NCBI GenBank assembly: GCA_963844625.1
Contig: CAWJPF010000026.1
Coordinates: forward strand, 291,126 to 355,125
Reading direction: 5' to 3'
Origin: Palsa-504 sp963844625
GTDB lineage: Bacteria > Actinomycetota > Actinomycetes > Streptosporangiales > Streptosporangiaceae
Length of the DNA: 64,000 nucleotides
Positions 9,152 through 17,171 of this stretch are shown piece after piece; position 1 is the stretch's first letter; each line of letters opens with the position of its first letter. Both the position numbers and the translations under genes were made by a program. The notes below the pieces were generated by a model that ran no database searches, was not told the DNA's origin, and worked only from the letters and a program-made list of their open reading frames with translations.

Positions 9152-9913
9152 GTGCGCCTCCTGTGAGGTGTGGGTCGCCAGGTCGCTGGCAGCCCGGATC
9201 TGGCAAGGAGCGGGGCTCGTTGCGTCCTGCCGGTACCACCGCCGGACTGGTCATCCATCTCGCCGCCAGGGCTGCCCTACCTTCGCCGGGGCTTCCGGGG
9301 CATCCGTTAAACCGAAGTTCTACCGGCAGCCTTGCGTGGTGCCATCCCGGCAATCGACCATCTTCGGCCTTTGGGGGCACTATGCAGATCGCGGGACGAG
9401 CACTATGCAGATGGCGTGTGGATCCCGGCCATTGGGCATATCCGTCGCGCAAATTGCTGCGGAAATCGGAAGTCCTGTGGAGTGTCGCAGCTATGGTCGT
9501 ATTCATATTCAATAAAGTTTCTAACAGCATTGCCGGTTGGGAAGCGATCTGCTTTACCTGCCAAGCCACCCTCAAGCAGGTCATTAACAACACAGAGTCC
9601 GCCACCCGCAAGCGCGTTGTGGCCGCGCGGCACCGCGCCGGGCTGGCCCGGTTCTCGGCTACGACAAGGCCCGGCCATAACGCACAAGTCCAACGGCGCA
9701 GGCACCACCCTGCGCCAACATCGCGAGGCTCATGGAAGACGGTCAGGGCCGCGTCATCTACGGGGAGGCCTACAGCCTGGCTGCAATTCCTCAGCTCCAT
9801 TGAGGAAGCTGAAGCGGAACAGGCACCGTGCAGCTGGCCGAGGTGAGCCTGTCCCTCTCCACCGCGCTCGGCGTGCGGCGGCCCTTGCCTTCCAGAACAC
9901 GGAGCGTAACCGC
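9152..9913. other. Long gene-free stretch with an AT-richer island
   Basis: No convincing gene. The 13-mer GCACTATGCAGAT occurs at 9377-9389 and 9400-9412. The segment from about 9440 to 9600 is clearly less GC-rich than its surroundings. Both suggest inserted or decayed foreign DNA, but no transposase or recognisable protein was found on either strand. Confidence 0.5.
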
Positions 9914-9950
9914 GGAATCCCCCGGGTGAAAGCAGCCCAGGGGGGATGCC
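9914..9950 (+). repeat. Conserved stem-loop element, copy A
   Basis: GGAATCCCCC (9914-9923) can pair with GGGGGATGCC (9941-9950), and an inner GGG/CCC extends the stem around a loop containing TGAAAGCAG. The same element, almost identical, is found at 12247-12282. Each copy lies about 55-90 bp upstream of the same small gene (dead here, intact there), so it is part of that gene's leader or promoter region. Confidence 0.65.
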
Positions 9951-10005
9951 CGCTCCCCCGTGCCAAGTGGACCGTGAACGTCACCCGACCCACAGCGGAT
10001 GCGAC

Positions 10006-10095
10006 GTGAAACCAGCGCGAAACTGGATCAGCCTACGAGTGCAGCAGACCGATTCCCGGATCTGCGTTCGAGGGCATGGCCCCTCGAGACCGGCG
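10006..10095 (+). pseudogene. Decayed copy of the 80-aa small gene
   Basis: From GTG 10006 the DNA aligns with the start of the intact gene at 12337: the encoded KPARNWISLR corresponds to EPTRYQISVR. Small deletions after about 50 bases break the frame, although GCGTTCGA and CATGGCCCCTCGAG remain recognisable opposite the intact copy. The similarity stops near 10095. The upstream stem-loop is retained. This is a dead copy truncated just before the secreted-protein gene. Confidence 0.65.
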
Positions 10096-10169
10096 GCTTC
10101 CCTATCCTTTCGCCCGGCCCGGCGCCGCAGCCGCAGAAACCAGGGCACCCTCAAAGGAGATCTCACAAC

Positions 10170-11570
10170 ATGAAACATCGCATATTCAAATCTGCACGTG
10201 CAAGAAAGCGCGTGCTGATCGGACTGCTCGCAGCCGCGCTTGTCGCAGGCATTTCGCTGGGAGTTCCGTGGCGCACAGCGACCGCCGCGTCGGCCGCCCT
10301 GGTGGCCCGGGCGCAGGTCCCAGCCGAGGCCAACGGGCTGGGGCAGCTCAGCGGCATCCTGCCGGCGAGCCACCTGACCCTGCCAAGCGCCATCGAGGTC
10401 AACCTCAGCCAGGAGTACGTGCGGCTGCCGATCTACCCGGGGATCGCCTACGCCGGCACTCCCCATGCCGAGAAGGTGTGGTACATCCTGGAGGATGCCT
10501 CCACCTCCGGTGCCGCGGACGACCTGGGCGTAAACTTCGCGCCCAAGCTGGCCAACATGGGGATCGGCTGTCCCGCGTGCGTGCAGCACGTGACCCTCAC
10601 CAACCCGTCGCCGGAGCAGAACCACTTCGGCCCGGCAGTGATCAACTTCCAGGGCGCGCCGGACTTCAGCCCGACCCGGATCGCGGTACCAGGCCCAACC
10701 GGGTTCCCGCTGGCCAAGTTCCAGCCCGGCGCGGTGGCCGGCCCGGGATACAGTCCGTTCACCCAGATCAACGGGTCGGACACCGTGTACAACACCCCCA
10801 TCGTGGCCACCGGCAACGGCCCGTACGACGTGGTGAACCACACCAACACCGCGGACCGGGTCCTCGGCATCCACATCGCCCCGTCCCCAGCGGACTCGCC
10901 GTCCGGGCAGTTCCAGGAGTCGTGGGTGGACATGCTGTTCGTCAAGGGCTTCGACTCCGGCCAGCCGATCGTCTACCTGTCCACCGACGCCGGGCAGCCG
11001 CTGACCGCGGTGCTCGAGCGGTCGACGTACGTGCCCGCGTTGAACGACGTGTCGTTCAACGGCGGCGATGACTTCCTGGGGTCGGCCCGCGAGCGGCTGT
11101 TCGGGTTCGTCAACGGGCAGACCGGCGTGAACAACCCGCAGGCGCAAGGGTTCCAGCACCTCGCCAAGGACGGCATGGTGGGCGAGAACGCCGTGCAGAC
11201 CAACACGGCGTTCATCAACGCGCTGCGCTACGGCGGCGACATCCTGAACGTGTTCGGTGACTTCCCGACCCTGACCGACCCTCGGCACGCCGACGCCTAC
11301 AGCCCGCTGTGGGACGCCCAGCTCGGCCTGTGGACCCCCAAGGCCATCGCGGAAGGCGTGGACAAGCGGCAGATCGACGAGAACACGGTCCTCAACCTGG
11401 CCGAAGAACGGCCCGACCTGCTGACCGGCGTCAACCCGGCCACCGGCCAGGCCCAGCTGTACGGCTCGGTCGGCGTCGACATCAACTGCGCGGTCATCGG
11501 CTACACCGCCACGGCCCCGACCGCCGCCCTGCAACCTCCCGCCCCCCTGTCCCAGTTCCCGCCCAGGTAA
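10170..11570 (+). CDS. Secreted protein of unknown function
   Basis: 466 aa. The start at 10170 has AAAGGAGA at good spacing; longer in-frame readings run through the dead small gene. Residues 1-40 are a Sec-type signal: basic MKHRIFKSARARKR, a hydrophobic stretch, then an Ala-rich cleavage region near TATAASA. The mature part has EKVWYILEDAS at about 101-111, a CPAC (CxxC) at 134-137, and NLAEERPDLLTG near the C-terminus. It resembles uncharacterised secreted or periplasmic proteins; no enzymatic motif is recognised, and the CxxC could bind metal or be redox active. It is the only clearly intact long gene between the two LAL regulators. Confidence 0.8.
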   Translation: MKHRIFKSARARKRVLIGLLAAALVAGISLGVPWRTATAASAALVARAQVPAEANGLGQLSGILPASHLTLPSAIEVNLSQEYVRLPIYPGIAYAGTPHAEKVWYILEDASTSGAADDLGVNFAPKLANMGIGCPACVQHVTLTNPSPEQNHFGPAVINFQGAPDFSPTRIAVPGPTGFPLAKFQPGAVAGPGYSPFTQINGSDTVYNTPIVATGNGPYDVVNHTNTADRVLGIHIAPSPADSPSGQFQESWVDMLFVKGFDSGQPIVYLSTDAGQPLTAVLERSTYVPALNDVSFNGGDDFLGSARERLFGFVNGQTGVNNPQAQGFQHLAKDGMVGENAVQTNTAFINALRYGGDILNVFGDFPTLTDPRHADAYSPLWDAQLGLWTPKAIAEGVDKRQIDENTVLNLAEERPDLLTGVNPATGQAQLYGSVGVDINCAVIGYTATAPTAALQPPAPLSQFPPR

Positions 11571-11635
11571 CCGGCAAGCCGCCGCAGGCCCTGCCCCGCC
11601 CATGCGGCCGGACCGGCGGCGCCGCACATCAATCA

Positions 11636-11669
11636 CCCGCGGGCCCCCGCGATCGCTGGGGCCCGCGGG
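11636..11669 (+). terminator. GC-rich hairpin downstream of the secreted-protein gene
   Basis: CCCGCGGGCCCC (11636-11647) and GGGGCCCGCGGG (11658-11669) form a perfect 12-bp stem with a 10-nt loop, 66 bp after the stop codon. There is no T-run afterwards, as is common for actinobacterial terminators. Confidence 0.75.
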
Positions 11670-11744
11670 GCCATGTGTGTCAACGGCAATGTGAACACCC
11701 AGCACATCGCTGCACGCCCATAGCCCTGACGGACAAGAGGACCC

Positions 11745-11860
11745 GTGAACGACTGCCCGTCAATGATCGCCGCAGTGAACCACGTCGAACCCGTTCCGCG
11801 CGCGTCCGCGCCTACCTCGGCCAGCAACTAATCACTGGACACCATCCGGGTCGGGTGGGC
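11745..11860 (+). pseudogene. N-terminal remnant of a second DUF427 gene
   Basis: GTG 11745 opens VNDCPSMIAAVNHVEPVPR, which lines up with VNDYPAMIVQVNHVEPVPR near the start of the DUF427 gene at 8668. After one extra base the match continues in another frame (RVRAYLGQQL against RVRAFLADET). Nothing of the remaining gene is present. So the two DUF427 loci are related by duplication, in opposite orientation, and this one has been reduced to about 40 codons. Confidence 0.7.
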
Positions 11861-12246
11861 GCCGCACGGATCCGCTGGGGTCCACCCGCCTGGCGCACCC
11901 GGCAGACTCGTGGCCGGGGCATGACGATGGTGCGGCCTCGCCTGCGCCGGTATCTCCGCCGCCTCCTGCTGGAGAGCCTTTCCGCGTCTGGCGGGACGAT
12001 CGCTGTGGCATCAGCGCCGCCCTGGCGGGCGAGCATGCACGCCTGCCGGGCGCAGCGGATCGTGGGGCGGCAACGGACTTTGCAGCGGGCTCGTCGTTGA
12101 CGAACGCGCCGTCCGCTGCGGCGCCGTCGAGGGCGTCGGCGCTGTAGCCGACTGAGTGCTGCAGGCCGTGCCCGTGATCGAGGCTTGGATGGTGGCCGGG
12201 CATCTCGGGCGCGGCGGTCCTTGGCCTCAAAGGCCAGCGCAGGCCC
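11861..12246. other. Gene-free stretch
   Basis: No recognisable protein on either strand and no tRNA. It lies between the DUF427 relic and the stem-loop that precedes the intact small gene, and is probably decayed coding DNA. Confidence 0.4.
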
Positions 12247-12282
12247 GGAATCCCCCGGGTGAAAGCAGCCCTGGGGGATGCC
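12247..12282 (+). repeat. Conserved stem-loop element, copy B
   Basis: GGAATCCCCC (12247-12256) pairs with GGGGGATGCC (12273-12282), the same element as at 9914-9950. The bases between and just beyond the arms are also nearly identical in the two copies. It lies 55 bp upstream of the intact small gene. Confidence 0.65.
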
Positions 12283-12336
12283 CGCTCCCCCCTGGCAGGC
12301 GCATCGTGAGCATCACCCGATCACAACGGAGGCGAC

Positions 12337-12579
12337 GTGGAACCGACGCGATACCAGATCAGCGTGCGAGGGCGGCTAACCGAGCGGCTCGGGTCCGCGT
12401 TCGAAGGTATGGCTCTCGAGCCGGGGCGCGGGCACACTGCCCTGGTCGGCGTGATCCGCGACCAGTCCCACCTCTACGGCATCCTAGACCGGGTACGCAG
12501 CCTGGGTCTGGAGCTGGTGAGCGTGCAACCGTCCCCCGCCGCAGCAAGCCAGCGGTCCGAGAGCCAGAGGACCCAGTGA
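12337..12579 (+). CDS. Small conserved actinobacterial protein (intact family copy)
   Basis: 80 aa, GTG start at 12337 with GGAGG upstream. The sequence has the layout of a widespread uncharacterised actinobacterial family: TRYQISVRGRL near the start, FEGMALEP in the middle, then HTALVGVIRDQSHLYGILDR and VRSLGLELVSV towards the end. In this family the segment after 'RDQ' looks like an alpha/beta fold of ACT-like size. No function is known. Two dead copies flank it at 10006 and 15317, and all three sit next to the LAL regulators. Confidence 0.8.
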   Translation: MEPTRYQISVRGRLTERLGSAFEGMALEPGRGHTALVGVIRDQSHLYGILDRVRSLGLELVSVQPSPAAASQRSESQRTQ

Positions 12580-12815
12580 AGCCGTACAGAACAGGAAGCT
12601 GTGAGCATACGACCTTTCCGTCCCGTGGCCTTGGGGGCCGCCAGCACCGGGACGCCACCCGGACCGCGTCCTCCAGCAGGCGCTCGGATGGGGACGACTT
12701 GGCGGGGCCGTTTCAGCGAGACTGCACTCCTAGCGGGCCGATGGCAAGGTCCGCATTGCGACAGTGGCCGATGCCCGATCGCAGATGCCGTCGTCGCTGG
12801 CGGATCTTCAGGGCA

Positions 12816-15116
12816 TCAGCCGGTGTCACCGTCGCGGGCACGGCCGACGGCCTGCTCTCGGGTCGAGACCCCCAGCTTGCGGTATATGTGCCGCGCGTGG
12901 GTCCTCACGGTCTCGTAGGAGACGAACAGCTCGCTGGCGATCTCCCGGAGGGAGAGCTGGCTATTCAGCCATCGCAGGATTTCCTGTTCCCGCCCGCTCA
13001 AGGGCTCGGCGAGCCGGTGAGAGGCCGCGCTGGCGGACCCGCTACGCGGGGATAGCACACGTTCGGTCCTGGTTATGAGCGCGGTGAGGACGCCAGGGCC
13101 GGCGCAGGTGGCGATGATCTCCTGGGCGGCGCACAGCCGCGCCCGGGCATCGGGGGAGTCCCCAGCATGGAACCTGATCTTGGCCAGGCAGAGCAGCGCC
13201 CAGGCGGTCTCCAGTCGCGCCCGCCCCCGCCGGGCCAGCTCCAGGCCTCTGAGCGCTGCCGCCTCGGCCTCGGCTGTCTGGCCCTGGCAGTCGAACACCT
13301 CAGCCATGGCTATCACCGCTGTGGCGGTGATCCAGTACTCGCCAAGACCATGATCGGCAGCCAGGCCGATCGCCTTCCTGGCGAACCGTTCGGCGGCTTC
13401 GAGATCACCGGCGCGGGCGCCCATGGCCGCCAGACAGCCCATCGCCCACAGGGCGGCCAGGTTATTCGCCAGCGGTTCAACGGTTCCTGCGACCTGCTCC
13501 AGGACGGCGATGGCTTCGCCGTCCCGGCCCTGCCAGCACAGGTTCGCGCCCAGGGTCGCCAGCGATCCCGCCCGCCACCGGGGCGTCCCCGATTCCTCGA
13601 GCGCCACCGCCCTGCGGCTGGGCGGCTCGGCCCCGGCGAGGTCCCCGATCATCTGCCGGTAACCGGCCCGCAGCATGCAGGCGGCCGACTCGACCGAGGC
13701 AACCCCTTCCCGCAGCGGGCCCTGAGGCACGCCGTCCTCCGCGGCCTCAACCCATGACTCCACCTCGTCAAGCCGGCCCAGGTTGCGAGCCAGCCAGGCC
13801 CGTACCAGGCACAGCCGGGCGTCTTGCGTGACGATCACAGGCGGCAGCCGCCTCAGCCACCGCTCCACGGTCTCGAACAGGCCCTCGTTGAAGCAGGCAT
13901 GCCATCCAGACGCAATCAGCTCCCCCGCGTCGGCCAGGTCGCCAGCCGAAAGGGCATGACCGATGGCCTCGGCGATATTCCCGTCAGCCTGATGCCACGC
14001 CGAGGCGCGGCGGTGAAGCAGCGCCGCGAGCCCTGGCTCGGCCCGGTCTAGCTCGTGGCGCAAGAGCTCACCGAACAGCTGATGATATCGGTACCAACGG
14101 CGCCTGGTGTCCAGGCTGACCAGGAACAGATTGGATCGCTCCATCTCCTCCAAGATGCGCTGGGATCCGCTGCCGCCGACCACCGCGTCGCACAGCGGCC
14201 CGGACAGGCGGTCGAGCACCGAAGTCCGTAGCAGGAACGAGCGGACCTCCGCCGGGAGGCCGTCAAGCACCTCTGCCAGCAGGTAGTCCACGATCTGGCG
14301 ATCGTCGCCGGCGAACGCCTGGATAAAGACGGACGGTTCGGGCCGGCCGCGCAGCGACAACCCGGCCAGGTACAGGCCCGCGGCCCACCCCTCGGTGCGC
14401 TGCCGCAGCGCGAGAATGTCCGTCGGCGCGAGGGCAAGACCCAAAGTCCCGTTCAGCAACGCGGTCGTCTCGGCCTCGGTGAAACGAAGATCGTCGGCCC
14501 GGATCTCGGTCATCTCGCCCCGCGCCCGCAGCCGGGCCAGCGGCAGCTCCGGATCGGCCCGGGAGGACAGGACCAGGCGCAGGGCTGGCGGCAGGTGCTC
14601 GACCAGGAAAGCCACCGAACCGAGGATGTCCCGGCTGGAGAGCAGGTGATAGTCATCAATGATCAGCGTCACCGGCGCGGGCAGGCCGGCCAGTTCGTTG
14701 ACCAGCATGGGCAGCACGGCATCCGTGCAGCTGGTGCCGGGAGCCGTCAGCACCGGCAGGGCCGCGGCGCCGAAGCCCGGCGACACGCTGCCCACTGCGG
14801 CGATCACATGAGCCCAGAATCGCACCGGGTCATTGTCCCCCGCATCCACCGACACCCATGCGGTGCGGCCCGCCTTTCCGGCCGAGTAGCAGTCGCGCAG
14901 CAGGGAGGTTTTCCCCCAACCTGCGGGGGCGCTGATCACGACAAGGCGGGCCGACGGATCTTCGCCGAGGCGATCAAGGAGGGCCTGGCGGACAATGGCG
15001 CCGCGCCGCCTGGCCGACGGATACAGCTTGGACGCGAGCACCAGCATCCGGTCGTGGCCGCCACCGGGAGCGGCCTGGCCACTCCCCGCGGGCCGCGCAG
15101 CGGGCATTCCCTTCAT
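12816..15116 (-). CDS. LuxR-family LAL (MalT-type) transcriptional regulator
   Basis: 766 aa, full length for the family. Walker A APAGWGKTSL is at about 63-72 and IIDDYHLL near 150; a long helical TPR-like middle is followed by a C-terminal LuxR HTH (LSGREQEILRWLNSQLSLRE, then YETVRTHARHIYRKLGVSTR). Such STAND-type ATPases bind an inducer and ATP, oligomerise and activate transcription. It is clearly paralogous to the frameshifted LAL at 5376 (shared RRRG-IVRQALLDRL, DDYHLL and AGLYLAGLSLRG segments). The neighbouring secreted protein and small gene are candidate targets by position only. The start is uncertain, with other in-frame Met at residues 4 and 24. Confidence 0.93.
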   Translation of the reverse strand: MKGMPAARPAGSGQAAPGGGHDRMLVLASKLYPSARRRGAIVRQALLDRLGEDPSARLVVISAPAGWGKTSLLRDCYSAGKAGRTAWVSVDAGDNDPVRFWAHVIAAVGSVSPGFGAAALPVLTAPGTSCTDAVLPMLVNELAGLPAPVTLIIDDYHLLSSRDILGSVAFLVEHLPPALRLVLSSRADPELPLARLRARGEMTEIRADDLRFTEAETTALLNGTLGLALAPTDILALRQRTEGWAAGLYLAGLSLRGRPEPSVFIQAFAGDDRQIVDYLLAEVLDGLPAEVRSFLLRTSVLDRLSGPLCDAVVGGSGSQRILEEMERSNLFLVSLDTRRRWYRYHQLFGELLRHELDRAEPGLAALLHRRASAWHQADGNIAEAIGHALSAGDLADAGELIASGWHACFNEGLFETVERWLRRLPPVIVTQDARLCLVRAWLARNLGRLDEVESWVEAAEDGVPQGPLREGVASVESAACMLRAGYRQMIGDLAGAEPPSRRAVALEESGTPRWRAGSLATLGANLCWQGRDGEAIAVLEQVAGTVEPLANNLAALWAMGCLAAMGARAGDLEAAERFARKAIGLAADHGLGEYWITATAVIAMAEVFDCQGQTAEAEAAALRGLELARRGRARLETAWALLCLAKIRFHAGDSPDARARLCAAQEIIATCAGPGVLTALITRTERVLSPRSGSASAASHRLAEPLSGREQEILRWLNSQLSLREIASELFVSYETVRTHARHIYRKLGVSTREQAVGRARDGDTG

Positions 15117-15316
15117 CGTGCGGGCACCCTGCTTGATGACGTGAGTTCCGGGCCGGGAGTCTCGGGCAGTGCGGCCCCTGCCTTCCTGAAACGCGGCCTC
15201 TGCCCTCCTGAAACCCCAAGCGTAGCCCGGCGCTCACCCCGGCGGAAGCGGCACGAAGGATGGCACCGTCACCGGGCTCGGGCGCACGGTGAGCCTCTGC
15301 TCGCAAGTGGGGCGCG

Positions 15317-15405
15317 GTGGGATTAACCCGATACCGGATTAGCGGGCGAGGGCAGCCGGCCCAGCGCCTTGGATGAGCGTTCGACGGGATGACGCTAGAG
15401 CTGGG
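15317..15405 (+). pseudogene. Second decayed copy of the 80-aa small gene
   Basis: GTG 15317 opens GLTRYRISGRGQPAQRLG, which matches the start of the intact copy at 12337, but codon 20 is TGA where the intact gene has TCC. Beyond it the frame stays aligned (AFDGMTLELG against AFEGMALEPG) and then similarity ends near 15405. This is a nonsense-mutated, 3'-truncated pseudogene. Confidence 0.65.
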
Positions 15406-15463
15406 CAGAAAGCCCTGTCGTTTCCGCAGGTCAGTAGATATGTGGAGGTGCAGGCATGAGCGT

Positions 15464-15517
15464 ACTGTAAAACCGTCGGCTCAGCCTACGTTGGTTCGAA
15501 CCCAATACCTGCCACCA
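15464..15517 (+). pseudogene. 3' fragment of tRNA-Tyr (GTA), probable attachment-site relic
   Basis: The anticodon loop CTGTAAA (anticodon GTA at 15467-15469) is followed by a long variable arm typical of bacterial tRNA-Tyr, a T-arm GTTGG-TTCGAAC-CCAAT, the acceptor 3' strand ACCTGCC, a discriminator A, and encoded CCA ending at 15517. The 5' half (acceptor strand GGCAGGT and D-arm) is missing; unrelated sequence precedes the anticodon stem. Such 3' tRNA halves are what tyrosine-recombinase elements leave at one end after integration. No integrase gene is visible in the window. Confidence 0.75.
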
Positions 15518-15525
15518 CCTGCGAA

Positions 15526-15576
15526 AACGGCCCGCTGGCTGCGGAAACGCGGCCCCAGCGGGCCGTTTCCTTCTTG
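15526..15576 (+). terminator. Strong terminator following the tRNA-Tyr fragment
   Basis: AACGGCCCGCTGG (15526-15538) and CCAGCGGGCCGTT (15555-15567) form a perfect 13-bp stem, followed by TTCCTTCTT. It lies 9 bp after the CCA end, so the tRNA-Tyr 3' half has kept its native terminator. Confidence 0.85.
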
Positions 15577-15763
15577 TCCCGCTGTGTGTCACGGTGTGCC
15601 GCTTCAGGTCATTGTGTAGATAGTCGGGTAGCGGCGGCGCATTGCTGCGCCCCCGCCCCATTCACAACCTGGCGTGCCACTTGTCGCGGGACCGGGCTGA
15701 AGCGGCCCGCGTGGCGGGCAGGCTCTGTTTTCAGCGTGCCGTCCTGGCTGCGGCGCGGTCTGG

Positions 15764-16081
15764 GTGACGGCGGTGGCAGTCAGTGTGCATGAGGCACCGG
15801 CCATCTCGCGGGCTGAGACCCAGGCCGCGCGCGAGTGGGCCCACCAGAACAGAATGGAGATAGGCAGCAACGGGCGCCTCCCAGACCGGATCGTCGCCTC
15901 CTGCCGGCTATCCCAAGCCGGCCACGCGAGCATTCTCGGCGACGACAAGCTTCTGGAAGAAAAGCGCGTCCGAGAGTGGGCGCGGGCGGATAGTCGGCCC
16001 CTGGCCGCTCGCGACAGAGTGCCCAGCGGCCAATGGATCGAGTTCGCTGACGACTACCTGGCACAACATGAGCAGAAATGA
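15764..16081 (+). CDS. Small protein with two Lsr2-type DNA-binding motifs
   Basis: 105 aa. Two segments resemble the C-terminal DNA-binding domain of the nucleoid protein Lsr2 (consensus like REWA-NG-V-GRIP): AREWAHQNRMEIGSNGRLPD at about 22-41 and VREWARADSRPLAARDRVPS at about 69-88. The N-terminal Lsr2 dimerisation domain is absent. Lsr2 binds AT-rich foreign DNA by minor-groove insertion of an RGR loop; here the loops read NGR and RDR, so binding may be weaker. It sits directly downstream of the tRNA-Tyr relic, fitting element-borne or element-silencing function. The GTG start at 15764 lacks a strong RBS, so the start and expression are uncertain. Confidence 0.55.
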   Translation: MTAVAVSVHEAPAISRAETQAAREWAHQNRMEIGSNGRLPDRIVASCRLSQAGHASILGDDKLLEEKRVREWARADSRPLAARDRVPSGQWIEFADDYLAQHEQK

Positions 16082-16161
16082 CGCGAGGCGTCTGGAGCCT
16101 TTAAGGACTGCACTTCTAAGGAGCGTGATCCCTGAAGAGCGCAGCGGTGTCGGCCGGCGGC

Positions 16162-16450
16162 TCAGACACCGGGGAGTCCTGTGCTTCTCGCCAGGTACCA
16201 TATCTCCTCCATCGGGCTGGCGAGCGTTTCGCGCCAGGTCTGCGGACGCCAGTCATTGACGCCCAGTGGCCTTCCTGCCAGGGCAGGTGGTCCTGGTCGT
16301 TGCGGATGTCGTATACGTAGCCGTCCATCAGCAGCCACCGGACTGGCGCGCTGTCGGGGGACAGCAGGGCGGGGCCGTCGCCGCCGGTGCCGTGAGCCCA
16401 CGCGGGCACGGCAGGTTCCGGATCGGTGCCCCGGGAGCGGGGGATGACCT
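16162..16450 (-). pseudogene. Frameshifted relic of an unrecognised gene
   Basis: On the minus strand one frame reads SAPVRWLLMDGYVYDIRNDQ and HLPWQEGHW with good high-GC third positions. At about 16258 the sensible reading moves by one base to NDWRPQTWRETLASPMEEIW and ends at TGA 16162-16164. Together this looks like the C-terminal 90-100 residues of a real protein. The family is not recognised, and there is no clear 5' end. Confidence 0.4.
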
Positions 16451-16614
16451 GCCGTTTTGCGGGCAACACAAGCGTCCCGAGCTGGGAAGAGCACCTCAGG
16501 CAGCACCGGGACCGGCAAACCGGCACCGACCTGCAGTACCACGACGACGCCGCGGCACTGTCCGACCCTCAGCCGCAAACCGGCCACTACCTAGCCACCG
16601 ACGTCCACGAGTAA
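16426..16614 (+). pseudogene. Possible C-terminal fragment, MFS-transporter-like tail
   Basis: About 62 residues, with SVPSWEEHLRQHRDRQTGTD followed by LSDPQPQTGHYLATDVHE and a stop at 16612-16614. This pattern recalls the cytoplasmic C-terminal tail of some actinobacterial MFS transporters, but no membrane segments precede it, so only a 3' end would be left. The match is from memory and weak. Confidence 0.3.
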
Positions 16615-16965
16615 GCGGTCTTTCCCCTGCCCGAACAGGTCGCGCCAGTCTTCCTCCGAGATGTGGACGTCGTACTTGCTGGCCGCTGCCCGTATCCGCT
16701 GCCACGCTTGGTCCCGCTCCTGGTCGGTAACTCCTTCCACCTGGTCGAACCGCGCAATCGCGTTCCGCACGTGCGCCGCATCGCTGAGGGGTTCTTTGCG
16801 TTCGGAGGGGAAGGCGAACTCCGCGTCAGCCAGGCGATCCTTTTCTGCGGTGCTCATGCCCTCCGAGCTGCTCGGGATCTGCTCTCCGTGAGCACGCTCG
16901 CTCTGAACCTCACGGGCCTTTTCGATGTTGCGTCGTGCAGCCTCTTTTTGCTTCTCCGTTGACAT
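16591..16965 (-). CDS. DUF6582-like small soluble protein
   Basis: 124 aa. The start at 16965 has GGAGG upstream, better than the longer in-frame start at 16989. The N-terminus is a charged helix (KQKEAARRNIEKAREVQ). The C-terminal half has FAFPSERKEPLSDAAHVRNA and IARFDQVEGVTDQERD, then KYDVHISEEDW, the pattern of a common small domain found in phage and actinobacterial proteins (DUF6582-like). No catalytic residues are known. It appears intact within an otherwise decayed neighbourhood and its stop overlaps the convergent fragment by 24 bp. Confidence 0.7.
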   Translation of the reverse strand: MSTEKQKEAARRNIEKAREVQSERAHGEQIPSSSEGMSTAEKDRLADAEFAFPSERKEPLSDAAHVRNAIARFDQVEGVTDQERDQAWQRIRAAASKYDVHISEEDWRDLFGQGKDRLLVDVGG

Positions 16966-17171
16966 GGTCCGAACCTCCGTTGAAGGCACCTAATCCTCAT
17001 TATGCAGGGTCGCTACCAGCCCACGACCCCCGGCTGACAGCCATGCCCGGACCCTGCTGGCTGGTAGCCGAATTGGCCGCCTGCGGGGATGAGGAACGGA
17101 CGTGACTGCGCCATCGTGGTCGTCATCGGGGCCCGGGCGGCGCGAGAGCGCTGTCGCCCAGGGCTCCGGCC

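Noticed and set aside
11861..12246. Long minus-strand reading frame beginning with His-rich residues
   Set aside because: It has no recognisable domain or ribosome-binding site and covers the DUF427 relic antisense; long chance frames are normal in GC-rich DNA.
15464..15517. Complete tRNA-Tyr gene
   Set aside because: The acceptor 5' strand and D-arm are missing; only the 3' half can be drawn, so it cannot be functional.
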